Shown here: positions 15,442 through 24,626 of the stretch, piece after piece
Layout of the letters: each line of letters begins with the position of its first letter
Numbering within the stretch: the first letter of the stretch is position 1
From: Clostridium sp.
Lineage (GTDB): Bacteria; Bacillota; Clostridia; Lachnospirales; Lachnospiraceae
Assembly: GCA_023664775.1 (NCBI GenBank)
Contig: JAMPEW010000022.1
Location: forward strand, 1 to 49,483
DNA: 49,483 nucleotides
Reading direction: 5' to 3'
Notes under the pieces: generated by a model
What the model was told of the DNA's origin: nothing
Seen by the model: the letters and a program-made list of their open reading frames with translations, nothing else
The model's database searches: none
Made by a program: the position numbers and the translations under genes

Positions 15442-16371
15442 TCAAAGCAAAATTTTAAAAAGCATGTGTATGGTCAGCCTGTCCCCTGCTTCCTCGGCAT
15501 AAACTTCCGCTCCCTGCTTTTGGGCGAGAAGCTGCACAATATAAAGTCCAAGCCCTGCCCCCTGACCTGTCCTCGCCCTGTTTCCCCTATAGGTTCTGTC
15601 AAATAAATGCGTCACGTCAATACAGGCATCCTCCGAAAGCTTATTTGAAAATGATATGTCACAGAACGTCTTGTCATCCTTTTCCTTTAATTCCATTGCA
15701 ATCACAAACCTCTGCTCTGCATACTTTAAAACATTTCCAAGCAGGTTTCCAAGCATGCGGGTAAGCATTTGTTCATCTGCCAAAAGCATTACGCTTTTTT
15801 CAGGCAGCCTTATATCAGGCTCTAAATTGTGCGCACGGATGACGGCTTCATGGTCTGCTATAAATTGCATAATAATGTTTGTTCCATTTATCTCCTTCAT
15901 CTGCATGGCTTGACCGTCACTTTCCAAAAGGGACATTTCAAAAAAATCATCCACCATGCATTTGAGCATATCAGCCTTATCCATGCATGTATTAATATAA
16001 TTTCTGTCCTTTTCCGTAAGGGTTTCATTTTCCGAAAGGAGCTGCAAATTTCCCTTTATAACCGTAAGCGGCGTCCTAAGATCATGGGCGATATCCGATA
16101 CGGACTGCTTCAGTCTCGTCTCAGACTGTTCCGCCTCAAGCTTGAGCTTTTTCTGATAGTCAAGGTTATCGTTTATCTGTGAGGACAGCTCTGTCAAATC
16201 CCTGTCAAAAAGACTTACGGTAAGCTGCCTGTTATACGACATGGCTTTTGTCTCCCCAAGCTCTCTTTTTATATTTTTCATCTCACCCTTTAAATGAATC
16301 AGGTATATGACAAGCAAAACGCAAAGAAGGAACAGCAGTATGCACAAGAAAAACCAAAGCCTCACCATCAT
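15442..16371 (-). CDS. Sensor histidine kinase
   Basis: About 309 residues. One N-terminal membrane segment (about 5-25), a short linker and coiled coil, then the H-box SVSDIAHDLRTPLTVIKG (phospho-His near residue 96), N-box NLLGNVLKYA and G-box GQGAGLGLYIVQ. There is no large external sensor domain, so it probably senses in the membrane or through partners, as in VanS/BceS-like small kinases. ATG 16371 overlaps the TGA of the response regulator gene (ATGA type); the second ATG at 16368 is equally possible because GGAGG lies very close. It should phosphorylate the regulator encoded just upstream. Confidence 0.9.
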   Translation of the reverse strand: MMVRLWFFLCILLFLLCVLLVIYLIHLKGEMKNIKRELGETKAMSYNRQLTVSLFDRDLTELSSQINDNLDYQKKLKLEAEQSETRLKQSVSDIAHDLRTPLTVIKGNLQLLSENETLTEKDRNYINTCMDKADMLKCMVDDFFEMSLLESDGQAMQMKEINGTNIIMQFIADHEAVIRAHNLEPDIRLPEKSVMLLADEQMLTRMLGNLLGNVLKYAEQRFVIAMELKEKDDKTFCDISFSNKLSEDACIDVTHLFDRTYRGNRARTGQGAGLGLYIVQLLAQKQGAEVYAEEAGDRLTIHMLFKILL

Positions 16372-17069
16372 GCCTCCTTCATACGGTACCCGATGCCCCA
16401 TACCGTTTCAATATAATCATACCCTGTCGCCTTTTTAAGCTTGCCTCTTAAATTGCTCACATGGACATTGATTGTATTATCCTCATAATAATATACGTCA
16501 TTCCAAACCGACTCGTAAAGATTCGCCTTTGTAAATGTTTTCGTCGGCTGCTCCATAAGAAGCCTCAAAATATGAAGCTCCTTTGATGTAAGGCTTATGT
16601 TTTTACCCTGATATTCCACACGGTTTTCCTCAATAAAAAATATAAGCCTGCCTACGGAAACAGACCGTCCGCTGCCATTTTCACCGTTCTTGCCTTCCCT
16701 TGCGCCGCTTCTTCTCAGCACAACCTCTATACGCACAAGCACCTCATTTAAATCAAAGGGCTTGAGAATATAATCATCTGCACCCATTCTAAGCACCTCA
16801 AGCCTTGTGTCCATGCCCGACTTTGCTGAGAGACATATGACAGGCGTGTCCGCACGTTCCCTAAGCTCCTTGATAAGGCTGTCTCCGCTTTTATAGGGGA
16901 GCATCAAATCCATAAGAATAATGTCATATTCATTCTCCCTTATAAAGCAGGACGCCTGCCGTCCATCATATGCACACGCCACCTCATACGCATGCTCCGT
17001 AAGAAACTCAGCAAGCATCACGCTTATATCCCTGTTGTCCTCCACAATAAGCAGCTTCTTTTTATCCAT
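16368..17069 (-). CDS. OmpR-family response regulator
   Basis: 233 residues: receiver domain (1-120) with acidic pair near 10-11, phospho-accepting Asp54 (IILMDLMLP) and Lys in YILKPFD, then a winged-helix DNA-binding domain (about 135-230) with LTSKELHILRLLMEQP, VWNDVYYYEDNTINVHVSNLRGKL and the closing VWGIGYRM. It pairs with the overlapping kinase gene. It begins only 18 bp after the DUF4173 gene, so the pair may belong to the same transcript as DUF2975-XRE-DUF4173 and respond to that system. Confidence 0.93.
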   Translation of the reverse strand: MDKKKLLIVEDNRDISVMLAEFLTEHAYEVACAYDGRQASCFIRENEYDIILMDLMLPYKSGDSLIKELRERADTPVICLSAKSGMDTRLEVLRMGADDYILKPFDLNEVLVRIEVVLRRSGAREGKNGENGSGRSVSVGRLIFFIEENRVEYQGKNISLTSKELHILRLLMEQPTKTFTKANLYESVWNDVYYYEDNTINVHVSNLRGKLKKATGYDYIETVWGIGYRMKEA

Positions 17070-17087
17070 TGAAAATTAACCTTTCTG

Positions 17088-18650
17088 CTAATCAGTATAC
17101 CTTTCTGCATATAAATGTGCCCTGTATCTCGATAAGTTAAATGCCCTTACGCCGTCAAATATGCCATACTCATGAGAAACATCATGGAAATACGAATATA
17201 AATACCTATCATATTGTGTATGCTCTGAGGCTTCGCTTTCATATACCTCCTCCGCAAGGGCGTACATTGCAGGGGCAGCGTCACAGGACATATTATTTAC
17301 TAAATATTGTAAATCAAAATCATAGGACTGTACAGTATGAATATTGATTCTGGATATATTATATTTTGCAATCATATAATCCGGGTGCGCAAAGGATAAG
17401 GTTATATACAATACCGAAGTAACTGCGATAAAATATCTCATAAGCTTAAAATCAGGCTTATAAATGCTTACAATTACCCCTGTAAGCAAAGCAGCAATCA
17501 AAAGCAGCATAAAAAGCGCAAGCACACGAAGATATGTAAGTCTGTGGTATGCTATAATATACATAAAAAGCCTGCTTGCCGAGGAGGCAATCATAATATA
17601 AGTACAGCCGCACATGATTGTAAGAACAATTTTAAGTGCCTGATGCTTTGCAAATATGGTATTGCATACAAACACAATAAGAAGATTTAGGGCAGCAACA
17701 AAAAGAATCTGATTAAAGCCCTCCCTTGCATACGAGGAATAGGAATACCCTTCAGGCAGCATGCGCTCTCTCATAAAAAGACTTAAAATCTGAATACCGG
17801 AAAACAAAAGGTACACTGTGGTAAGTACGCCGCAAAAGGTAATTCCGATTACGGAATTGAGTTTTTTATCAGGCAGCTCATATTGTGCGACACGACGAAC
17901 AGACAGCCTGCCCATAAGCCCGTAAACAAGCAGCAGCACACAGAATATAAGGATAATACAACCGATAAAATCCCACGTTATGCTCGTATTATCAAAAACC
18001 TTGCCAAAAAAATTGAAAAAAGAATGGTCTATCACTTTGTCGAAAATCACATCTGCGTATGCTAAATTCAGCACTACAACGAGAAACACAGGAATTACAC
18101 ATATAATTCCAATGGCGACATACTTCACATTTTTGTTTATTTTTATCGTATGATTGCCAGCCTCCCTATATCTTTTCCTGTCATAGAAAAACATATGAAA
18201 CTGAACCAAAGGCACAAGCATAGCTTCAAGCATTGCCAATAAATATTTTACTACACTCCAGCCCGCCTCATCACAGAAAAATCTGATAAGCGCCGCCATT
18301 GTGAGCAGCATAATTCCACAATAGTTACAGACAATAAGAAATATATCCGATGTCATAAATACGGAAATTCCAAGTAAGATGATGCCTGCAAAATACGGTA
18401 TCAGCCTTTTCGTCTTTTCCTTTCCTAATGTCATATCCTCAGAAAGCCTTGGCAGAACAAACCACAGATATACAACCGTAGCAATTGTAAATACAGGCGT
18501 CATAATACCGGTCAGGTTTTTATAAAGACAGATACCATAAACAATGGCATATATAATTGTAGGCAACCCAAGCACATTAAATCTTAAAACAGATTTTTCA
18601 CTCTCTGTTTCATCATCCCTTATTTCGTAAAAAATTAAATTATCATCCAT
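17088..18650 (-). CDS. DUF4173/DUF4153-type membrane protein
   Basis: About 520 residues with roughly a dozen hydrophobic segments between residues 25 and 410, and a soluble C-terminal tail of about 100 residues (NISRINIHTVQSYDFDLQYLVNN ... LSRYRAHLYAERYTD in pieces), as in DUF4173 proteins. Function is unknown. I start it at ATG 18650, which overlaps the TGA of the XRE gene by 8 bp; an in-frame upstream reading to 18680 is less likely. DUF2975, a small XRE regulator and DUF4173 proteins are often found together in Firmicutes. Confidence 0.8.
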   Translation of the reverse strand: MDDNLIFYEIRDDETESEKSVLRFNVLGLPTIIYAIVYGICLYKNLTGIMTPVFTIATVVYLWFVLPRLSEDMTLGKEKTKRLIPYFAGIILLGISVFMTSDIFLIVCNYCGIMLLTMAALIRFFCDEAGWSVVKYLLAMLEAMLVPLVQFHMFFYDRKRYREAGNHTIKINKNVKYVAIGIICVIPVFLVVVLNLAYADVIFDKVIDHSFFNFFGKVFDNTSITWDFIGCIILIFCVLLLVYGLMGRLSVRRVAQYELPDKKLNSVIGITFCGVLTTVYLLFSGIQILSLFMRERMLPEGYSYSSYAREGFNQILFVAALNLLIVFVCNTIFAKHQALKIVLTIMCGCTYIMIASSASRLFMYIIAYHRLTYLRVLALFMLLLIAALLTGVIVSIYKPDFKLMRYFIAVTSVLYITLSFAHPDYMIAKYNISRINIHTVQSYDFDLQYLVNNMSCDAAPAMYALAEEVYESEASEHTQYDRYLYSYFHDVSHEYGIFDGVRAFNLSRYRAHLYAERYTD

Positions 18651-18873
18651 TTTCTTCGCCCTCCTCTTTGTCAGGTACATACGTTATAATATCGCCAGGC
18701 TGACAGTCCAGTGCCCTGCATATAGCCTCAAGGGTTGAAAATCTGACAGCCTTTGCCTTGTTATTTTTTAATATGGATAAATTGGCAAGCGTTATGTCAA
18801 CTTCTTTTGCAAGCTCAGACAAGCTTTTTTTCCTTTGTGCCATAACAACATCAAGATTAATTATTATCGCCAT
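18643..18873 (-). CDS. XRE-family regulator, YozG-like (76 aa)
   Basis: A single helix-turn-helix domain: MAQRKKSLSELAKEVDITLANLSILKNNKAKAVRF-type sequence (in residues 11-45), then STLEAICRALDCQPGDIITYV, characteristic of the small XRE proteins coupled to DUF2975 membrane proteins. GGGAGG precedes the ATG. The gene follows DUF2975 by 12 bp and overlaps the DUF4173 start, so the three are one transcription unit. A palindrome in the operon promoter (19393-19421) may be its operator. Confidence 0.9.
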   Translation of the reverse strand: MAIIINLDVVMAQRKKSLSELAKEVDITLANLSILKNNKAKAVRFSTLEAICRALDCQPGDIITYVPDKEEGEENG

Positions 18874-18885
18874 TTGTGCGCCTCC

Positions 18886-19335
18886 CTATATTGTAAAGTC
18901 GTTTTCCTGCTTATATTCCACAGCCCTTGCAAAGACAATGGCTAACACTTTGGAAAAAAGCCCTGCTACAAGAAATACAATCACGATAATAAATACGGCA
19001 GGCGTAAAGTAAAGGGGACATCTTAAAAGTGATACAAGCATAATAGCAAAGCTGTATAAGCCCATACGGTTCAGGCTTTTTACATTTTCCTCCACAAAGC
19101 AGTCATCCCTAAGCACAGTGGCAAAAATACATCTAAGCTCCCTTAAAATAAGCACTGCAAAAACCCCCGAGATAAAAAAGATAATGAGAAGCTGCGTATA
19201 ATACGTATCAAAAAATTCATTGTATTTTCCATAAAGCTTAAAGCTTAACGGAAGCGTCAGGGTAACAATGATGCCTCCAAAAAACATAATATCAAGCAAA
19301 AGCTTTGTTACCCTTGTAATTTTACTGTCCTTCAT
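18886..19335 (-). CDS. DUF2975 family membrane protein
   Basis: 149 residues with four hydrophobic segments (about 11-28, 45-66, 92-109, 113-136), the size and pattern of DUF2975. The family is usually encoded with a YozG-type XRE regulator, as here. GGGAGG stands before the ATG. It is the first gene of the probable operon DUF2975-XRE-DUF4173-response regulator-kinase and has a near-consensus promoter 58 bp upstream. Confidence 0.85.
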   Translation of the reverse strand: MKDSKITRVTKLLLDIMFFGGIIVTLTLPLSFKLYGKYNEFFDTYYTQLLIIFFISGVFAVLILRELRCIFATVLRDDCFVEENVKSLNRMGLYSFAIMLVSLLRCPLYFTPAVFIIVIVFLVAGLFSKVLAIVFARAVEYKQENDFTI

Positions 19336-19392
19336 AATATCCTCCCTTCAAATCCTGCATTTTAATTCAACCTTTTAGATATATCTGAAAGG

Positions 19393-19421
19393 ATAATACT
19401 ACCAATCACATTGAATGTCAA
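19393..19421 (-). promoter_or_regulatory. Promoter and possible operator of the DUF2975 operon
   Basis: TTGACA (19416-19421), 17-bp spacer and TATTAT (19393-19398) on the minus strand. The -35 end of the spacer holds the palindrome ACATTCAATGT, well placed for a repressor such as the XRE protein of the same operon. Confidence 0.7.
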
Positions 19422-19522
19422 TATGTTTTTATTGTTTTTCGATAAATTTTTATTGATAAAGATAAATTCAAGATGAATTACGACGCAAGATAGCCGATAG
19501 CTATACAAATACAAAAGAAAAG

Positions 19523-19578
19523 AGGGCTTGTCACAGCCAGGCAACTATGTGCCTTAAATCCTTACTGCGACAGACCCT
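19523..19578 (-). repeat. Dispersed hairpin repeat, copy 1 (acts as terminator)
   Basis: Minus-strand hairpin AGGGTCTGTCGCAG ... CTGTGACAAGCCCT followed by CTTTTCTTTT, 39 bp after the HD-GYP regulator gene. Its loop contains AAGGATTTAAGGCACATAG, the sequence shared with copies at 29888-29959 and 48592-48644. Confidence 0.65.
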
Positions 19579-19616
19579 TCTTTATTTGATAGGAAAATTA
19601 TTCATTTATGTATCTT

Positions 19617-20729
19617 CTACAACGGTGCTTCAGCGTTATTTTCCACTGTATAATCAGTATAATTAAATGCCTCCGATGACTCGAATAAAATATCTCTTGC
19701 CCTGTCAAAGCAATCCAATATCTTAGGCGAAAATACCCCACACTCACCGTCATGTATCATCCTTACAGCAACGTCAGCGGCATAAGGCGTCTTGTAAACT
19801 CTCTTGCTTACCAGTGCGTCATAAACATCTACGATTGACACAACCTGCGCCCATATAGGAATGTCCTCGCCTGCAAGTCCGTCAGGATAACCATTTCCAT
19901 CATATCTCTCATGGTGATACCTGCATATATCATAGCAATAATGGTAAAAGTCGCTGTCCTCCTGCCTGAATTTCTCAAGAATTTCACAGCCATAAACCGT
20001 ATGCTTTTTCATTTCTTCAAATTCTTCCTTTGTAAGCTTGCCCGGCTTAAGCAGTATGCTGTCAGGAATTGCAATCTTGCCTATATCATGCAGTGCAGAT
20101 GCATTTACCATAAGGTCAATCTGATCCTTTGTAAGCTCATATTCCGGATAGTATGCCTTAAGATAATTCAGGAATATACGCGTGAAGAATTTAACACGCT
20201 TAATATGCTCCCCTGATTCAAGGCTTCGAAACTCAACAACAGAGCTTAAAGCATTAACCAAAAATTCATTGCTTTTTTCCAGCTTCTCCCTGCTTGCAAT
20301 AAGCTGCTTCGTACGCTTCTCAAGCTTCTTCTCCATATGAATCCTGCTCTCAAAAAGCTCCAATATGTTCATGGCACGGCGTAAAATAACCTTCGCCGCA
20401 AAAGGCTTGTAAATGATGTCAGAAGCTCCGTATTCATACGCCTTCATATCCGTTTCATCTGTTGCTTCCCCGGTAATCATTATAACGGGAATGGTTTTCA
20501 TATACCCTTTATCATTCATATGCTTCATTACTTCAAGACCTGTTTTCTTGGGCATAATCAAATCAAGAAACAGCATTGAAATTTCGTCATGTTGCTCATC
20601 AAGAATTTTAATTGTCTGTTCTCCATCCTTGGCTTCAAGGACGTGAAACTGCTTATCGAAAATCTGCTTCAATAGCTCACGGTTAAGCTCTGCATCATCT
20701 GCTATAAGAATCGTTTTCTTCTCATCCAT
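19617..20729 (-). CDS. HD-GYP response regulator (cyclic di-GMP phosphodiesterase)
   Basis: 370 residues: receiver domain (1-122) with Asp56 in LFLDLIMP and Lys108 in YKPF, a coiled-coil linker (about 125-160), then an HD-GYP domain (165-345) with ALHDIGKIAIPD (HD at 214-215), the later His residues HH (272-273) and intact NGYPDG (GYP 280-282). The family hydrolyses cyclic di-GMP. The receiver makes its activity subject to phosphorylation, most simply by the hybrid kinase encoded 125 bp upstream on the same strand. The hairpin repeat at 19523 is its terminator. Confidence 0.92.
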   Translation of the reverse strand: MDEKKTILIADDAELNRELLKQIFDKQFHVLEAKDGEQTIKILDEQHDEISMLFLDLIMPKKTGLEVMKHMNDKGYMKTIPVIMITGEATDETDMKAYEYGASDIIYKPFAAKVILRRAMNILELFESRIHMEKKLEKRTKQLIASREKLEKSNEFLVNALSSVVEFRSLESGEHIKRVKFFTRIFLNYLKAYYPEYELTKDQIDLMVNASALHDIGKIAIPDSILLKPGKLTKEEFEEMKKHTVYGCEILEKFRQEDSDFYHYCYDICRYHHERYDGNGYPDGLAGEDIPIWAQVVSIVDVYDALVSKRVYKTPYAADVAVRMIHDGECGVFSPKILDCFDRARDILFESSEAFNYTDYTVENNAEAPL

Positions 20730-20854
20730 GTTACCCTGCTCCTTCTTTTTTTTAGATCTTAAAATATGTCCTTATTATAATGTCAACATATGACATTATT
20801 CAAGTATTTTTTGAAAAAATATGGCATAAAATAAAGAAAAAACGCTGACGGCAA

Positions 20855-23401
20855 TTACAGCCACTTGTTTAACGTATCCATAAGCTGCTGGAAATTTATC
20901 GGCTTGGAAATATGCTGGTTCATTCCCGCATTTTTTGCCGCCTGTATGTCCTCGTTAAAGGCATTTGCCGTCATGGCAACAATAGGCACCCGCATTGTAT
21001 ATTCCCTTGGCAGGGAGCGTATGGCTCTTGCGGCGTCATGTCCGTTCATAATAGGCATCTGTATGTCCATAAATATGATGTCATAGTAATCATCTTCAAT
21101 TGCAGTCATAACATCAAGGGCCTCTTTTCCATTTTTTGCATGGTCAACCTCAAGTCCTGCCATTTTAAATATCTCCATTGCTATCTCTGTATTTAATTCA
21201 TTGTCCTCAACAAGCAATGCCCTTTTTCCACTAAAGTCATTCCTTATAATGCTTTCAAGCGTCTTTTTATCTTCCTCCCGCATCTCACATTTCATAAGTG
21301 TTGAAAATACATACGCCATTCTTGATTTGAACAATGGCTTTGATATAAATGCGTTTGCGCCTGCCGCTCTTGCCTCAAGCTCAATATCCGACCAGTCATA
21401 TGTAGATATAATAATGATAGGAACATCCTTCCCCACACGCTTCCTAATCTGTCTTGTCGTTTCTATCCCGTCCATATCAGGCATTTTCCAATCTAAGATA
21501 ACGGCAAAATAATCATCATCATTTTCATGCCTGCGCACAACCTGTTCAACAGCCTCCTTGCCTGAAAGCACCCATTCACCCTTCATTCCAAGCTCGGAAA
21601 GCACCATGCATGCCATCTCACAGGCAATGTCATCATCATCTGCCACAAGGATAGGCAGGTCAATAAATTCCTTATATGTAACATTTTCGTTATCATCCTG
21701 AAGCTTGAGTATGACCGTAACGGTTATTCTCGTTCCCTCGTCAACCCTGCTTTCAAGCTTAATGCTTCCATTCATCATCTCAACAACATTTTTTGTAATT
21801 GCCATTCCAAGTCCCGTGCCCTGTATTTTATTGATACGTACGTCCTCAGCCCTTGTGAAAGGCTCAAAGAAATGCTTTTGAAATTCCTCATCCATTCCAA
21901 TTCCATTATCTGAAAAAACAAATTCATAGCATCCAAAATTTGTCTTATTAATCGGTTTTTCTGAAATGATAAGCTCTATTTTTCCACCATCAGGCGTATA
22001 CTTTACGGCATTGCTCATAAGATTTGTAAATACCTGCTCCAAACGCTGACTGTCGCCGATAACCCTTTCATGGGAAATTCCCTTTATCGTTACTTTAAGC
22101 TCATGCCCCTTTGCATCTATCTGTGGCTTCATCATTGTGAGCAGATTGTCAACAACATCCGGAATTGAAAATGCATCATCGTTTAAGCTAAGCTTGCCTG
22201 ACTCAATTTTGCTCATATCAAGCACCTCATTGATAAGTCCAAGCAGATGCTTGCTTGATACGGCAATTTTACCCAGACAGTCAGCAACCCGCTCCTTGTT
22301 ATCTATATTTGTGGCAGCGATTGCAGTCATTCCAATAATTGCATTCATCGGCGTTCTTATGTCATGGCTCATATTTGCAAGGAAATTTGATTTTGCCAAA
22401 TTGGCTTTTGTTGCCGACTCATAAGCCGCCTTAAGCGCCTCCTGCTGGACAAACTCACGCTGCTTTTGTTCATCAATATACTGTGCTGTAACAAGCGCCT
22501 GATACGTCCTGCCGTCATCATAACGTCTCACGGCAATAAAGCTTACTCTTACCCACCTTTTTCTTATGCTCATACAATCGAAATTGACAATGCGGTTATT
22601 CTGAAGCCTGCCACAAAGAGTGCTTATGTCCGTAAACTTCAATAGATCCTTACAAAATTCCGCCTCAATTTCATTTTCAGCCACCTCGGCAAATGCCTCC
22701 GTTATGTTTCTGCCCGAATAAAAATAATTGCCAAAATTACCTACATCAATTGTCTCGGCAATCATTCCTGTTTCCAAATCTATAAGAATATTGCAAAAAT
22801 ATATATTGCCGATTGCACTTATAATTGCAATTTTTTCCAATTCAGATTCGAGGGTTGCCTGAAGCTCCTCATTTAATGCAGTAAGCTCCTCTTTCGCCTG
22901 CAAAATCTCATTGACACGGCTTTCCTCACGCTTTTTATCCTCTGTAATATCCTCCGCTATGATGACTGCATAAATATGTCCTGTCAGCTCATCCTCCGAC
23001 AAAAGCGCCGAAACCCTGGAATATCTGTCCGTCACAGGGCTGTAATATTCCGTCACAACATTTGTCCTTCCCTGCTTATACTGCTCTTTAAGACCATCGC
23101 AGAAAAAAACAGCCGTATCTTCCCTGTTTAAGACTTTAATCTTATACTTTGAAATATAAATTTTATTCAGCACGTCAAAGCTGACCGGCAAATCAAGCTC
23201 TAAATCCGTTATAATATCAATGCCGTGTCCTGACCTGAACCTATCGTATATTATTCCTTCCGTCAAATCAAAGGAATAACAGTATTCACAATCGTTTGAA
23301 AGCGCCAAAATAATTTTCGAGGCATCAATTTCCTTATTCAGCACAGATAGTTTCTTTTCAGACACATCTGCCGAAATCCCATTATTGTCAACATGATTCA
23401 T
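20855..23401 (-). CDS. Hybrid sensor histidine kinase with two receiver domains
   Basis: 848 residues from ATG 23401, which has AGGGGGA upstream. No membrane segment, so it is cytosolic. Two PAS-like regions (about 20-150 and 190-305), separated by a short coiled coil, precede HisKA with NMSHDIRTPMNAIIG (phospho-His near 343), HATPase with NLMSNAVKY, DNGIGM and GTGLGM, then REC1 (Asp near 635, VILDWKMPD) and REC2 (Asp near 778, IFMDIQMP). No Hpt domain is present. It is likely the source of phosphate for the HD-GYP regulator encoded downstream, linking an internal signal to cyclic di-GMP breakdown. Confidence 0.92.
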   Translation of the reverse strand: MNHVDNNGISADVSEKKLSVLNKEIDASKIILALSNDCEYCYSFDLTEGIIYDRFRSGHGIDIITDLELDLPVSFDVLNKIYISKYKIKVLNREDTAVFFCDGLKEQYKQGRTNVVTEYYSPVTDRYSRVSALLSEDELTGHIYAVIIAEDITEDKKREESRVNEILQAKEELTALNEELQATLESELEKIAIISAIGNIYFCNILIDLETGMIAETIDVGNFGNYFYSGRNITEAFAEVAENEIEAEFCKDLLKFTDISTLCGRLQNNRIVNFDCMSIRKRWVRVSFIAVRRYDDGRTYQALVTAQYIDEQKQREFVQQEALKAAYESATKANLAKSNFLANMSHDIRTPMNAIIGMTAIAATNIDNKERVADCLGKIAVSSKHLLGLINEVLDMSKIESGKLSLNDDAFSIPDVVDNLLTMMKPQIDAKGHELKVTIKGISHERVIGDSQRLEQVFTNLMSNAVKYTPDGGKIELIISEKPINKTNFGCYEFVFSDNGIGMDEEFQKHFFEPFTRAEDVRINKIQGTGLGMAITKNVVEMMNGSIKLESRVDEGTRITVTVILKLQDDNENVTYKEFIDLPILVADDDDIACEMACMVLSELGMKGEWVLSGKEAVEQVVRRHENDDDYFAVILDWKMPDMDGIETTRQIRKRVGKDVPIIIISTYDWSDIELEARAAGANAFISKPLFKSRMAYVFSTLMKCEMREEDKKTLESIIRNDFSGKRALLVEDNELNTEIAMEIFKMAGLEVDHAKNGKEALDVMTAIEDDYYDIIFMDIQMPIMNGHDAARAIRSLPREYTMRVPIVAMTANAFNEDIQAAKNAGMNQHISKPINFQQLMDTLNKWL

Positions 23402-23418
23402 AACATATCCCCCTAACC

Positions 23419-23436
23419 TTGAACATCGCCGCATCC
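23419..23436. repeat. Shared 18-mer upstream of two genes, copy 2
   Basis: Exact second copy of TTGAACATCGCCGCATCC (first at 12737), again just upstream of a minus-strand start codon (23401). Confidence 0.6.
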
Positions 23437-23479
23437 GAAAGAAGCTATTTTTCTCATTGAAAAGCCTCTCACCTGAAAA

Positions 23480-24559
23480 TCAGCCCTGCTCCTGCATCTT
23501 ACTCAGCTTTGCTGCCTGGTCTGCTGCGATGCAGGCATCTATAATTTCCTGTATCTCGCCATTCATAATCTTATCAAGCTTATACAATGTAAGTCCGATT
23601 CTATGGTCGGTAACACGTCCCTGCGGAAAATTGTAGGTACGGATTTTTTCCGAACGGTCGCCTGTTCCAACCTGGCTTTTTCTAAGGTCTGCCTCCTCGT
23701 CATGACGCTTCTGCATCTCAAGATCCAAAAGCTTCGCACGAAGAAGTGCAAATGCCTTCGCCTTGTTTTGAAGCTGTGACTTTTCCGTCTGACTATACAC
23801 GACAATGCCTGTAGGATAATGGGTAAGCCTTACGGCAGAATCCGTTGTATTGACGCACTGCCCTCCATTTCCTGATGCCCTCATAACATCTATTCTATAA
23901 TCCTTTTCCGGTATATCTATCTCGTCAATTTCCTCCGCCTCAGGAAGAACAGCAACACTTGCAGTTGATGTATGGATACGTCCACCCGATTCCGTATCAG
24001 GCACACGCTGTACACGGTGTACGCCGCTTTCATATTTGAGCACGGAATATGCACCTTGTCCCGTTACCATAAATGTCACCGACTTCATGCCGCCAATTCC
24101 AATTTCCTCAACGCTTGCAAGCTCGCATTTCCATCGTCTGCCCTCGGCATAATGGACATACATACGGTAAAGCTCCGCTGCAAAAAGCGCCGCCTCATCT
24201 CCTCCTGCTCCTGCACGTATCTCCACAATGACATTCTTATCGTCATTCGGATCCTTAGGAAGAAGCAGTATCTTTAAGGCATTTTCACATGCCTCAAGCT
24301 CCTCCTTGGCAGCGTTAAGCTCCTCCTTCGCAAGCTCACGAAGCTCCTCATCGCTTTCCTCGTCAAGCATTGTAAGGCTGTCCTCTATCGTCTGCTTTGC
24401 AGCCTTATACTCGTTATACTTATCCACAATCGGCGCAAGCTCACTTTGCTCCTTCATCAGTCTTCTGAATTTATCCTGGTCGCTTACAACAGCAGGGTCG
24501 CTTAACAAATTCTGAAGCTCCTCAAGTCTTGCAACCAAATCCTCCAATTTATCAAACAT
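23480..24559 (-). CDS. prfA: Peptide chain release factor 1
   Basis: 359 residues, the normal length for RF1, from ATG 24559 preceded by GGAGG; a longer reading to 24586 lacks a site. Domain order: helical N-terminal domain with coiled coil (1-110), the codon recognition region, and the catalytic loop [17 protein letters not shown] with the GGQ motif near residue 230, where PrmC methylates the Gln. It ends translation at UAA and UAG. It lies 67 bp behind prmC, the gene for its methyltransferase, as in most Firmicutes. Confidence 0.97.
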   Translation of the reverse strand: MFDKLEDLVARLEELQNLLSDPAVVSDQDKFRRLMKEQSELAPIVDKYNEYKAAKQTIEDSLTMLDEESDEELRELAKEELNAAKEELEACENALKILLLPKDPNDDKNVIVEIRAGAGGDEAALFAAELYRMYVHYAEGRRWKCELASVEEIGIGGMKSVTFMVTGQGAYSVLKYESGVHRVQRVPDTESGGRIHTSTASVAVLPEAEEIDEIDIPEKDYRIDVMRASGNGGQCVNTTDSAVRLTHYPTGIVVYSQTEKSQLQNKAKAFALLRAKLLDLEMQKRHDEEADLRKSQVGTGDRSEKIRTYNFPQGRVTDHRIGLTLYKLDKIMNGEIQEIIDACIAADQAAKLSKMQEQG

Positions 24560-24626
24560 TAAATCATCCTCCAAATTTATAATCAACTAAAACAAAGCTT
24601 CCTATCAAATATACTCTGCCCCTAAA

